Of a DNA stretch of 53,200 nt, positions 40,536-49,487 are shown in pieces. Source of the DNA: Latilactobacillus fragifolii (GTDB lineage Bacteria; Bacillota; Bacilli; Lactobacillales; Lactobacillaceae); the NCBI RefSeq assembly GCF_905332535.1, contig NZ_CAJOCF010000008.1:1-53200 (forward strand), written 5' to 3'. Position 1 is the stretch's first letter; each line of letters begins with the position of its first letter. A model generated the notes under the pieces. It ran no database searches, had not been told where the DNA came from, and saw only the letters and a program-made list of their open reading frames with translations. The translations under genes and the position numbers were made by a program.

Positions 40536-40715
40536 ATGTTAGCTAAAGGCAATAAACGGATTAAAGCTACTTTAAATCAAGATAGACAAGCAAAATTAAA
40601 AGTAATACAAGCGGCAACCCATTTATCTAAGTCGCAGCTTTTTAGTGTTTTGATTGATCAGAACTATAACTTACTGAAAGCTGGTTTTGATTTGAATATG
40701 AAGGAGAGAAAATAA
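40536..40715 (+). CDS. Small ribbon-helix-helix-like protein
   Basis: 59 residues from ATG at 40536 (GGAGG upstream). RIKATLNQDRQAKLKVIQAATHLSKSQLFSVLIDQNYNLL fits a strand followed by two helices, the ribbon-helix-helix fold of CopG-type regulators. It is the first gene of an operon leading to the sortase and adhesin and is a candidate local repressor. The next gene starts one base after its stop. Confidence 0.65.
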   Translation: MLAKGNKRIKATLNQDRQAKLKVIQAATHLSKSQLFSVLIDQNYNLLKAGFDLNMKERK

Positions 40716-41291
40716 GTGAGATTAAAAATGGTTTGGATAATCGGCATTATTGTATCGCTTTTCATTGCTGTTCGCGGTCTTTGGTTTATGAATAGTAGAC
40801 ATGTTACTGAAAGGACATTTAGCTATAAAGTTGAATATTTAGGTTCATGCAAAAGCGACAATAAGTCGCAGCAATACTTTTATAAAATAGAAGGACAAAC
40901 AGGTGTTTATAAAACAGGTATTAAGCCTATCTTTTATCAGGATTTACAAAAGCCTATGCCAATCAAGATTGTTCAGGCTGAAGAACTTGTATGGTACGGG
41001 AGGTTCTGGGGTATTGAAAATAAATTACCGAAAGTGAAGTATATTAATACTAATACAGATAACATTAAGTTTAGCCTACCAATTAAGGATAAGAATAAAG
41101 CTTACGTACCGTTTTATAAAAACGGGACTGAGAAAGATTTCTCGGCATTTTTAGAAAAATTTGGATATCACAAACATCTGAATGAAATTTCATCAGGACT
41201 GTCTATCTTTTGGTTACTTTCAGCTGTTATCTTATTTGCACTGAGCGGAGCGTTTTTTCTAGGAAGCCTGGTATCGTGTTTTGTATTTTGA
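40716..41291 (+). CDS. Two-helix membrane protein of unknown function
   Basis: 191 residues, GTG start with AAGGAGAG upstream. Hydrophobic segments at about 6-24 and 162-190 enclose a hydrophilic, beta-rich domain (about 30-155) that should lie outside the cell. Not recognised. It is in the same operon as a larger membrane protein and the sortase, so a surface-related role is likely. Confidence 0.7.
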   Translation: MRLKMVWIIGIIVSLFIAVRGLWFMNSRHVTERTFSYKVEYLGSCKSDNKSQQYFYKIEGQTGVYKTGIKPIFYQDLQKPMPIKIVQAEELVWYGRFWGIENKLPKVKYINTNTDNIKFSLPIKDKNKAYVPFYKNGTEKDFSAFLEKFGYHKHLNEISSGLSIFWLLSAVILFALSGAFFLGSLVSCFVF

Positions 41292-41321
41292 GTGATTATA
41301 TTTGTAAAAGGAGAGTAAAAA

Positions 41322-42200
41322 ATGCTAAAGAGAATAATTAATATGGTCGTTTCGGTATGGGGCGACTTTTTACGTTGGTGGAATGCGATTCCCCAAGAGG
41401 TACTGTCGACAAAATTAATGCACCATTATGAAGTTACACGTTTTCTAATGAGTACCGAAAGTTTTATTGCGTTTATAGGGGTACCATACTTGTATATAAG
41501 ACAATACTGGAATCAATTCTCGATCCATGTTCAGGAAAATGTTCAGGGCACAATTATTTTAGTTAATATTGCGGCTGTCTTCGGCGTTGCTTATTTAATG
41601 ATTATCAATGGGAAACTTTCAACTCCCTTCCGAATGAGAGCAATATTTGCGTCTTTGATTGTTATTAACAAATTCCTTTTCTTTGGCTGTACGCTTTATG
41701 CTGCAGCTAATAGTGGTGGCATAAATAATGCGGCTCCTGGACCGGACATTCTGCTGTATCTATATCTATGGTTCCTTTTATACTGCTACTCAAAGGTTAT
41801 TCAGTGGTTAATTAAGTTGTCAGTCAACAAGGATATTGTTTGGTCAGAAACCGCTGTTGGCAATACAAAATATTTTAAACTTGATAGCGTTTGGCGGCAA
41901 TACAATCAAATGACAAGGCCTGATAGAGATATGTACCCTGTTGGTATATCGCAAGAAGAAAAGGACGAATTTGATAAAGAACTTCATCGATATCCTGAAA
42001 GTGTTAATACTAATGAATATATCGCAAGAAAAGCAGGATTGCCCAAACAATTAGTTCAACAGGCAAAAGAGTTAGATCGATTTGGTGCATATTCGCTACC
42101 AAACGTTCAATTAGAAACACCATGGCCATTAAGGTACCAATTTAAAGTCCCTGTGAATTACTATATGCAGCGGACAGCGATTGTACCAAAGAAACGATAA
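41322..42200 (+). CDS. Polytopic membrane protein of unknown function
   Basis: 292 residues, GGAGAG upstream. Three or four hydrophobic segments (about 42-62, 75-100, 105-130 and 140-165) are followed by a cytoplasmic tail of about 120 residues. Not recognised. Lies between the two-helix protein and the sortase; probably an accessory transfer membrane protein. Confidence 0.68.
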   Translation: MLKRIINMVVSVWGDFLRWWNAIPQEVLSTKLMHHYEVTRFLMSTESFIAFIGVPYLYIRQYWNQFSIHVQENVQGTIILVNIAAVFGVAYLMIINGKLSTPFRMRAIFASLIVINKFLFFGCTLYAAANSGGINNAAPGPDILLYLYLWFLLYCYSKVIQWLIKLSVNKDIVWSETAVGNTKYFKLDSVWRQYNQMTRPDRDMYPVGISQEEKDEFDKELHRYPESVNTNEYIARKAGLPKQLVQQAKELDRFGAYSLPNVQLETPWPLRYQFKVPVNYYMQRTAIVPKKR

Positions 42201-42229
42201 ATACTAATAAGTTATGGAAGGAGAATTTG

Positions 42230-43003
42230 ATGAAAAAGAAAAAACGGCGTTTTGGCGCTAAAAAAGCAGCAAGGAAAAAGAGATTATTATGGTGGTTATT
42301 GGTTGGACTACTCGTATTAATCATTGGTAGCTTTGTGACCAATAAGGTTTATCAACACCATGAACGTCAGGCGCTTGAAGCAAATATTTCCAAAATTAAC
42401 CCAAGACGGTCTGTTGAACAAGAAAATAGGCGTAATAAGGCACTTCAACAGCAAATTAAACAAAACAAAGTAACACCGAAATCCACAAGTTTTGACTTTA
42501 CTAAAGTGAAACCAATTAATTACGCCGATTCTAAAAAAGCACAGAAGTATGCAAGTCAATATACGCATACTGGCATGATTAGTATTCCGGAAACTGGAGT
42601 GCGAGCTGCGATTACCGAAGGTATGAACAACTACGCTTTATATAGCAGCGTTGGCACCGCAAAACCTAACCAAACAATGGGTACTGGTAACTATGCTTTG
42701 GGTGGCCATAATAATTACAATTATGGTCGAAATGGTTATCTGTTTTCAACGTTATCAGCTGCAAAAATTGGACAACGGATCTATCTAACAGATTTTAAAC
42801 AAGTTTATGTATATCGAATCTATGATCGACAAGTAATTAATGCTAGTCAAAGTGAGATTATTCAAGATGATCAAGCTACAGATAAACAACCAGTGGTTAC
42901 ATTGTTCACTTGCTGGTCTCCAAATCATGAAGTTTCAACCAATAAAAGGTTAATGATTCGAGGTCAGTTAGAATCTAAAAATTCGAATATTAATAATTTT
43001 TAA
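42230..43003 (+). CDS. srtA: Class A sortase
   Basis: 257 residues from ATG at 42230 (AAGGAG 6 nt upstream; an in-frame TTG just before is less likely). Basic N-terminus, one membrane helix (about 17-38), then the sortase barrel with catalytic His in LGGHNNYN (about residue 158), catalytic Cys in VTLFTCWS (about 224) and Arg in NKRLMIRG (about 240). It should attach the LPXTG adhesin encoded next to the wall. A terminator follows (43002-43029). Confidence 0.93.
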   Translation: MKKKKRRFGAKKAARKKRLLWWLLVGLLVLIIGSFVTNKVYQHHERQALEANISKINPRRSVEQENRRNKALQQQIKQNKVTPKSTSFDFTKVKPINYADSKKAQKYASQYTHTGMISIPETGVRAAITEGMNNYALYSSVGTAKPNQTMGTGNYALGGHNNYNYGRNGYLFSTLSAAKIGQRIYLTDFKQVYVYRIYDRQVINASQSEIIQDDQATDKQPVVTLFTCWSPNHEVSTNKRLMIRGQLESKNSNINNF

Positions 43004-43029
43004 GCCTAACAGTAATTGTTGGGCTTTTT
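43002..43029 (+). terminator. Rho-independent terminator after the sortase gene
   Basis: Stem AAGCCTAACA / TTGTTGGGCTT with four-base loop and T run. Confidence 0.75.
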
Positions 43030-43049
43030 ATGTAAATGGAGGTGTCATT

Positions 43050-43088
43050 ATGAGTAATTTGACTTTTATTAGAGGTCAACCCAAATAA
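43050..43088 (+). pseudogene. Twelve-residue frame, probable gene remnant
   Basis: ATG at 43050 with a strong GGAGGTG 6 nt upstream encodes MSNLTFIRGQPK and stops. Either a leader peptide controlling the adhesin gene 43 bases downstream or the remnant of a deleted gene. The excellent ribosome binding site is what makes it worth noting. Confidence 0.35.
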
Positions 43089-43131
43089 ATTGACCCTAGC
43101 AAAAAATATATAGAAAAAAGGGGATTTACAC

Positions 43132-45837
43132 ATGAAACCTGGAAAAAAAGTTAAAAAAATTAGTATGGTTATTGCTTTATCGCTGACAATTTCGGGCACA
43201 GCTGCATCTGTATGTTTGCCTGTTTTGAATGCGCATGCTGATAATTTGAGTCAGACTAAAGGCACCCAAACGGCGGCCCAAACGACTACTGAACAACAAG
43301 TCTTAGATGCCGTTAAAGCTGCGAAGGCGGCCGGTGTTTCGGTAACAGAAAAAACGCGGACAAATAAGACGGTGGCTTCAAAAGATTATGAAGCGACCAA
43401 GAAGGCGGTCTCTGATGGCTATGCCCAACAGATTAAAACGTTAAATGACCAAGCAAACAAGCAAAAAGCACAAGACGCTAAGTACCAAAAAGATTTAGCG
43501 GACTGGAATGCTAAATACAATAATAATAATGACCCAGATGGAACAGTTGATCCTGACAGCTTAATTCAAAAGCTGGTGCTTAATTCAGAACCCGATGCAA
43601 AAATGAGTGTTAAAAATTTAAATCCAGATAAAGTTGATGCACGAGTGCTTAGCGATCAGCAACAAGACCCTAACTTTGCAATTTTCGGTGAAGGTGATGG
43701 CCATCAAAATCAGGTATTAGGTGCCTATGCAATGTCGGCTAAAGGACGGAATGATGTGGACGGTAATCTCGGAGAAGTCACGTATACGAATTTAAAGAAT
43801 TCTGAATACAACGGTCAAAAAATTGCTAAAATCGTCATTACTTTTTCAGATTTAAAATTAGGTGGTAATTATACTGTCGTTAACCAAGGTCGACCAAGTG
43901 TTCTAGCGGCTAAAGATCCGTATGTTACATTGTCTTACTTTAACACAAGCTCTGTAACCTACGCGCCTAAATATTACACAGAAGATGGGAAGCAGATTAA
44001 TTTTTCAGAAAAACACGCCTATATCAGCTTAGGATCACTAAATTCAAACGGTGGTGACTATATTGAAAAGGCGCAAGTTTTAACAGGCGGTAAAGCATTC
44101 ACCTTCAGTGGGTCTTCCGTTTCTGCACATACAGACAGTGTATTATATTCGGATAAAGCGAATGGTGATGGGACAATCCCTACAGAATATCAAGGCTGGG
44201 ATAACGCTGGTTCGTCCAAAGCGGCCTACGGTGCGGGTCTTGTTTCGGTAAATAGTTCGAACTTTAAAGTACGGTATTTCGTTGACAAACCAGAGAACGG
44301 ACAGTACGTATGGGCCAAAGCTGGCACAACACTACCTCAATCAATCGTTCCCCCTAAACCAGTTAAACCGGCACCTTTAAAGGCTGATTATCAGTTTACA
44401 GACATTAAAGTGACGCCAGACCAACCGAACAAAACCGCTGATAAAGATGGTAACTCGGTATTAAAAGGTGACGTGATTACGCAACACATTAGTCAGGCAA
44501 CAGGTGTTGGTAATGATAATACGAAGTATTGGGTTGGAGACGCAATTTTCTATGATAAAGATGGTAAATTGCCGGTTAAATATGATTTAAAAGATTTCAC
44601 GGTAACCGATAGCAAAGGCAAAGATGTGACAAAATTATTCAAGTTATCAGAATCAGACGGCACAGTTACGAATAAGAAAGCTAAACTAATCAAGGCAACA
44701 CCTATCAATGGTAAAACTTTGACCGATGACACCTACACACTGAATGCCAAAGAAACAGCGATTGGTGATTTATCTGCTGATAAGATTACCGACGTAGGGA
44801 TTTCAATGAGTGGAAATACTGGTGAACACAGCTATCCGCAAATTAATCCAAAAGCTGAAAAACATTGGACAGATGGTGATAAATCTACAGATAACCAAGC
44901 CTATATGGCAGGTGATTTAGCAGACGCCACGGTTTCAACAGATTATCCTGATCAAACAAAACTAGTTAATAAAATAACAAAAATTGGCTTAGTTGATGAT
45001 TACAGTAACTTTGCTAAATATGTTGATTACAAATCATCGAAGGTCTTTGAAGGGACTAAAGAGGTTACGGCTGAATACACGATTACTAATAAAGACGGTA
45101 AAGTAACTGCGGTGCGAAAAGACCCAACAAAGGCAGCAGCTGGAAAAGCGAAACTTGTGACAACCTTTAAGATTAAGGAAAACGTCCCGAGCGGCACAGT
45201 CTTTACTAACTCCGGATCTTATATCTTAAATGATCTTACAACACCATCTGATAAACCTAAAATCAACACATATGATCCAAAAGCGGTCAAAGATGTCGAA
45301 GCAGGAACGGTTAAAGGCGATACTGATGCTACGATTGATAAAAAAGAAGTTAAAAAGGGCGACAAGATGACTTATATCCTATCAAGTGACGACTTGCCGG
45401 CTAACCGTAAAGATGATATTAAATCACGGGTATCAAAAGATCCATTGCCAGACGGTGTTGAATATAACGATTTTAAGGCCTATTTACCAGACGGTCAGGG
45501 CGGTTACACAGATGTGACAAAAGATGTTACCTTGAAGGCAGACGCAACTAAACACCAATTAGAATTTACAGAAGGCAAAGCGTTATTAGATGGTTACAAC
45601 AAGGATAAAACAAAGGCTGCCAAAACGGTAGTAATCGATATCTACGTAACAGCAAGCAAAGATAATGTATCGTTCGAAAACACATACACGTTAGATACAA
45701 ATGACCATACTGATACCTCTAATAAGGTTGAAAATCACACAGGTAAGGCCCCAGAACAACCAAAACAAGATTTACCGCAAACTGGTAGTCAAGTTGGACA
45801 ATCAACTCTATGGAGTTTCCTTAAAGGTTTATTTTAG
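43132..45837 (+). CDS. LPXTG-type surface adhesin with antigen I/II-like domains
   Basis: 901 residues. Signal peptide with cleavage near NAHADN (about residue 37), a helical N-terminal region with AxxA-type repeats, a GbpC/antigen I/II variable-domain-like region (about 145-400: GEVTYTNLKNSEYNGQKIAKIVITFSDL, YFNTSSVTYAPKYY), a Pro linker, then two to three adhesin isopeptide domains (about 420-880). The end is LPQTG plus only 16 residues (SQVGQSTLWSFLKGLF), short and without the usual basic tail. The sortase gene lies just upstream. Adhesins of this kind in transfer regions promote donor-recipient aggregation. Confidence 0.85.
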   Translation: MKPGKKVKKISMVIALSLTISGTAASVCLPVLNAHADNLSQTKGTQTAAQTTTEQQVLDAVKAAKAAGVSVTEKTRTNKTVASKDYEATKKAVSDGYAQQIKTLNDQANKQKAQDAKYQKDLADWNAKYNNNNDPDGTVDPDSLIQKLVLNSEPDAKMSVKNLNPDKVDARVLSDQQQDPNFAIFGEGDGHQNQVLGAYAMSAKGRNDVDGNLGEVTYTNLKNSEYNGQKIAKIVITFSDLKLGGNYTVVNQGRPSVLAAKDPYVTLSYFNTSSVTYAPKYYTEDGKQINFSEKHAYISLGSLNSNGGDYIEKAQVLTGGKAFTFSGSSVSAHTDSVLYSDKANGDGTIPTEYQGWDNAGSSKAAYGAGLVSVNSSNFKVRYFVDKPENGQYVWAKAGTTLPQSIVPPKPVKPAPLKADYQFTDIKVTPDQPNKTADKDGNSVLKGDVITQHISQATGVGNDNTKYWVGDAIFYDKDGKLPVKYDLKDFTVTDSKGKDVTKLFKLSESDGTVTNKKAKLIKATPINGKTLTDDTYTLNAKETAIGDLSADKITDVGISMSGNTGEHSYPQINPKAEKHWTDGDKSTDNQAYMAGDLADATVSTDYPDQTKLVNKITKIGLVDDYSNFAKYVDYKSSKVFEGTKEVTAEYTITNKDGKVTAVRKDPTKAAAGKAKLVTTFKIKENVPSGTVFTNSGSYILNDLTTPSDKPKINTYDPKAVKDVEAGTVKGDTDATIDKKEVKKGDKMTYILSSDDLPANRKDDIKSRVSKDPLPDGVEYNDFKAYLPDGQGGYTDVTKDVTLKADATKHQLEFTEGKALLDGYNKDKTKAAKTVVIDIYVTASKDNVSFENTYTLDTNDHTDTSNKVENHTGKAPEQPKQDLPQTGSQVGQSTLWSFLKGLF

Positions 45838-45867
45838 CACTTACAAATATTAGTAAGTGCTATTTTT
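45837..45867 (+). terminator. Rho-independent terminator
   Basis: Perfect stem AGCACTTAC / GTAAGTGCT followed by ATTTTT, starting at the adhesin stop codon. Confidence 0.8.
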
Positions 45868-45891
45868 GTGCCTTGAAAGGAGGTGGTAATA

Positions 45892-46134
45892 ATGGCCAAA
45901 AAGAAAACCAACAACGATTTGATTGTCGAACGGTTGTTAAAAGATAAAGGTATGTCTCCTAATGAATACCGTAGATCTGTCATTGTTAAAGCTGGGACAG
46001 CTTTATTGCAAGGCGATACACCAGAAAACAAGCATTTGATTGATTTGTTGGAAAACTATTATAAGCAAGAAATGTATGAAGCAGCATTAATTAAAAAATT
46101 AAATATTAATAAAGGGAGCGAAATAAATGTTTGA
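45892..46134 (+). CDS. Small helical protein before the pilin-like gene
   Basis: 80 residues from ATG at 45892, with a near-perfect AAAGGAGGTGG. Basic start (MAKKKTNNDLIVERLLKDKGMSPNEYRRSV) and otherwise helical and soluble. It could be a ribbon-helix-helix-type or other regulatory protein. It overlaps the next gene by 8 bases. Confidence 0.65.
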   Translation: MAKKKTNNDLIVERLLKDKGMSPNEYRRSVIVKAGTALLQGDTPENKHLIDLLENYYKQEMYEAALIKKLNINKGSEINV

Positions 46135-46417
46135 TTCAATTTTAACGAAAGCAATTACAGCTAATCCACTGGTTTTAGGTAATATTTTTTCTGGTGCGAC
46201 TACTGGGTTCAAGTCGTTACAAGGTGAATTAAGTCTGGCAGGAACAGCTTTGGCTGGAGTTGCATTAGTTTGTGGTTTTGCAGCACATTCGTTAGGGCGA
46301 AAAGCAAGCGCTGAGGGAAAAAGTTTAATTGTTAATGGTTTGATCACAGTTTGTGGGATTGCCTTAACAGGTGCAATTATTTCTTATGCAATCTCATGGA
46401 GTGGACAAGGATTCTAA
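46127..46417 (+). CDS. VirB2/TrbC-like pilin candidate
   Basis: 96 residues. Two hydrophobic, Gly/Ala-rich helices (about 36-55 and 66-90) joined by a short basic loop (GRKASAEGK), the common form of VirB2/TrbC pilin-like subunits. AAAGGGAG upstream. It precedes the coiled-coil membrane protein and the coupling protein, in the order expected of a transfer operon. Confidence 0.65.
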   Translation: MFDSILTKAITANPLVLGNIFSGATTGFKSLQGELSLAGTALAGVALVCGFAAHSLGRKASAEGKSLIVNGLITVCGIALTGAIISYAISWSGQGF

Positions 46418-46430
46418 AAAGGATTGACTA

Positions 46431-46463
46431 GCCTAGTCGGTTTCGTCGCCGGCTAGGCCTTTT
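46431..46463 (+). terminator. Terminator-like hairpin after the pilin-like gene
   Basis: GCCTAG / CTAGGC stem with inner GG/CC pairs and TTTT. Weak; may be partial, tuning pilin against downstream genes. Confidence 0.5.
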
Positions 46464-46505
46464 ACCCATTAATTAGGGAAATAAAAAAATCGAGGAGTTG
46501 AGGTA

Positions 46506-48752
46506 ATGTATAGCGTACTGTTTACTAGCGTTAACAAAAATATCAAAAAAAGTTTAGGGATTCCCACTAGAAGAAAAGGCCCGCTAGGCTTACTTAGTAA
46601 GCCAGAAATAGGGCTTGTAGAGGCCGATCAGGCCCTGTTAGCCATGGTTAATTGGTTAAAGGAACATGATCAAAAACAAACTTATATTAGCTTTGAAGTG
46701 ATTTCATCTAAAGATGATGTCATTTGGCCCTTTGAGAATATTAAGTTATCAGCGACCGATAAAGGAACGGAACAACCATTAATCGCAATGAAAGTCGGTG
46801 AGGCTGTGGCCGAAGCTAGTCCAGATGTGGAGGAAGAAGATATTGCTTTGCCTGGCCATCTAACCGAACAATTATTAGCGGAAGAAAATGGTCAGGTGAA
46901 TGTCGATGAAGAAAAACCTTTCAACCATTTGTTTTCTAAAACTGACGATAAAGACAACGCAAAACTAGCAACTAGTAATCAATCGTTAGCGGATATTAAA
47001 ACAACTGAAGCAAATGTTGACTCTACCGAGAAGACGCCTGATATCGATCAAGTAATCAGTACCCAACAAGCTGCGATTGATGACCCATTTGCTGATATTG
47101 ATGATGAGGAAGAAGACATTGCTTTACCAGGTACCACAGCTGAAGTTGATTTGAATAAACCTACTCAGCAAGATGACCATGCAGAACAAAACGATAGTAA
47201 CGTTGATTCATTAGAAGATGAAGCTCAACTCGCTAGTGTAAACCAGTTTGATTATGCTTCATATGTCAACGCTGCGGTGGAAAACAATAGTTTGATTGAT
47301 TTGAATCAATCAATATTAAGTCGTTCAGGATTTTTTGAACATTTTAATTTACCAGAAGATGTTAAGAGTATTGAAGTAAGTGACCAATTAGCTTTAGAAA
47401 AACATGACTTTTTAGAACAAGCTTGGCAAAAAGCACATATTGAAAGTATTGAACGGGATTATTTAACTCGAGTTAATAAGGTAAAAGCTGATTTACGCGA
47501 ACAACTGGGGAATTACTTAAAAGAGCACACTGATCCTAAAAAAGTCGATGATTTAATCAATGAAAAGATTGCCGCAGAAGCTGAGACTGCCATGTCGCAA
47601 TTAAACGAAGATTTAAACTTATACAAAGAGGAACTACTGAAGAGTGTCGAAGCTCAAATTACAGCGATTCAAGATAAGGCTGAAAGTGATAAGCGAGCCT
47701 ACAATCTAGAAATCGATGAAGAAGCTAAAAACGCTATCGATCGATTGAAGTCGGATTTCGAAAAAGACAAGAAATTAAAATTTGATGAGCTTTATCAAAA
47801 ATATGATACTAATCAAGAACAAAAACGCTCTGAATTAAAGGCAATGTTTAAAGAAGAGCTCCACCAACAACTAACTGAATATCGAACAAAACAATTAACT
47901 GAAGTTGAACGAAAATTAGCTAACATTTCAGCTGACGTAGCTAATCAATATGAAAAGATTCTGACAAGTGTTGAAGCCAACTTAAATGACCAACTACCAC
48001 AACTAAAAGCAAACGTTAATGAAAAACGATCACTAGAGTTACAAGAAGAAGCCGTTAAAGTTCAAATCGAGGAAAAAAATCAAAAGATTAAATTACTGGA
48101 AAAGGAATTGCAGGCACAAAATAAAAAAACAAGTCAAAATACCGCACCAGTAGTTGTGGTTCCAGGAAATAAAGAATCAAAAAGTGATAATAAGGAGTTA
48201 GTTCAACTTGTTGAAAAGTTGGTGGCTGACAAACAGTCACAACCAGTTGCTGCACCAGAACCAGTTAAAAAGCAGGGACATAAAAGTGTGATTGCTTTAA
48301 GTGTTGCCACTGGGATATTAGCACTATCTAGTTTAGGACTGGGTGGTTATACCGTATTGAACAACCAACATAACCAAGAACGGATTAATCAACTAAATCA
48401 ACAGCTGATTAATAAGACTAATGCGACAACGTATAACGCTAAGGACGTCAAAAACACTAGCAAAACAAACAGTTTGGAAGCTTTATTAGCAAAGAAGTTG
48501 TATGTTGATGCTTATTCTAAATATCAAGACGAGGATAGCTTAAATAAGATTGCGAACACAATGTTATCTAATGGTGATTTAACAGCATTAAAAACATTCA
48601 ATAAGAAGTTTGATTCAACAGCTGGCCAGATAGATCAAGCCATTCTAGAAAAAGATAATGCTAGATTAAAAGTTTTGAATAACCAGTTATCAGATAAGCA
48701 AAAGGATCAGTTAACAGGCCAACAAGTTAGAGCTTTATCAGAGGCTAGATAA
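46506..48752 (+). CDS. Large coiled-coil transfer protein with C-terminal membrane helix
   Basis: 748 residues; GAGGAG lies upstream of the ATG. N-terminal ~100 residues form a compact domain (SLGIPTRRKGPLGLL ... LVEADQALLAMVNWL). Two copies of an acidic motif EEDIALPG occur (about 117-124 and 203-210). A long coiled coil follows (about 300-560), then a membrane helix (about 595-620: SVIALSVATGILALSSLGLGGY) and an extracellular helical tail. Not recognised by family; it probably links cytoplasmic transfer components to the envelope. It is full length, with no break. The 143 bases after it hold nothing clear. Confidence 0.72.
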   Translation: MYSVLFTSVNKNIKKSLGIPTRRKGPLGLLSKPEIGLVEADQALLAMVNWLKEHDQKQTYISFEVISSKDDVIWPFENIKLSATDKGTEQPLIAMKVGEAVAEASPDVEEEDIALPGHLTEQLLAEENGQVNVDEEKPFNHLFSKTDDKDNAKLATSNQSLADIKTTEANVDSTEKTPDIDQVISTQQAAIDDPFADIDDEEEDIALPGTTAEVDLNKPTQQDDHAEQNDSNVDSLEDEAQLASVNQFDYASYVNAAVENNSLIDLNQSILSRSGFFEHFNLPEDVKSIEVSDQLALEKHDFLEQAWQKAHIESIERDYLTRVNKVKADLREQLGNYLKEHTDPKKVDDLINEKIAAEAETAMSQLNEDLNLYKEELLKSVEAQITAIQDKAESDKRAYNLEIDEEAKNAIDRLKSDFEKDKKLKFDELYQKYDTNQEQKRSELKAMFKEELHQQLTEYRTKQLTEVERKLANISADVANQYEKILTSVEANLNDQLPQLKANVNEKRSLELQEEAVKVQIEEKNQKIKLLEKELQAQNKKTSQNTAPVVVVPGNKESKSDNKELVQLVEKLVADKQSQPVAAPEPVKKQGHKSVIALSVATGILALSSLGLGGYTVLNNQHNQERINQLNQQLINKTNATTYNAKDVKNTSKTNSLEALLAKKLYVDAYSKYQDEDSLNKIANTMLSNGDLTALKTFNKKFDSTAGQIDQAILEKDNARLKVLNNQLSDKQKDQLTGQQVRALSEAR

Positions 48753-48895
48753 TATAAGCAAAGGATAAAAAAACCAGCTAATAAAATAGATGGTAGTAAA
48801 GCAGTTATCATTTTTGGCAACTGACAATGAATATAGTAAATATATCGTAAAAAATAATAGCAGTAAATTATGGTTAGTTGCAAAGTACGACGGTT

Positions 48896-49342
48896 TTAAA
48901 TGGCTTTATCTTGTGATAGTTCGGCACCGGAACTTATTACTTGGCTAATTTGTATCGCCTGAAACTTCTGGTTTTTTCGATATGACATAATCGTTTGATA
49001 ATTTTCTAAATTATCTTGGTTTATAACACGATATAAATCGATAGTAGTTGAAATATATTGTTGAAATGCATTATTTAAATTCTTTTTAAGTTCTAAACAA
49101 TCATTTTCGACTGGAATTTCAATCACTAATCTTGAGAAATGCTTTAGTACTTGAAGGTTTTTATAAAAACGCTTTTGAAGTGATGGTAAATTTTCATCAA
49201 CTAACGCTCTTCCAGTAATGATATGTTTAGCTGTTTTGACATATTCACTAAAAACTTTTTCAAAGACAACAAGCCTATTCGTTACTTGGTTCAAAACGGT
49301 TATATACTCCAAATGATTTAAAACTTTGACATTAATCGACAT
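48896..49342 (-). CDS. Unknown protein on the opposite strand inside the transfer region
   Basis: 148 residues from ATG at 49342; the longer frame upstream has no start signal. Helical and soluble (VLNHLEYITVLNQVTNRLVVFEKVFSEYVKTAKHI). It lies antisense between the coiled-coil protein and the coupling protein, so it is transcribed separately and may regulate or be cargo. Ribosome binding site is weak (TGGGG). Confidence 0.6.
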   Translation of the reverse strand: MSINVKVLNHLEYITVLNQVTNRLVVFEKVFSEYVKTAKHIITGRALVDENLPSLQKRFYKNLQVLKHFSRLVIEIPVENDCLELKKNLNNAFQQYISTTIDLYRVINQDNLENYQTIMSYRKNQKFQAIQISQVISSGAELSQDKAI

Positions 49343-49487
49343 AAAGATACCCCATTTCTTAAAATATTTAACAAATACAATAGTATCACTGCGGAAATGG
49401 TTTATCAAAAATAACAATTTTTTTATAATCAAAATACGATAGTAAAGTAGCAAGAATTAAATTATAAAAAGAGAGGCGTTAAAATAG

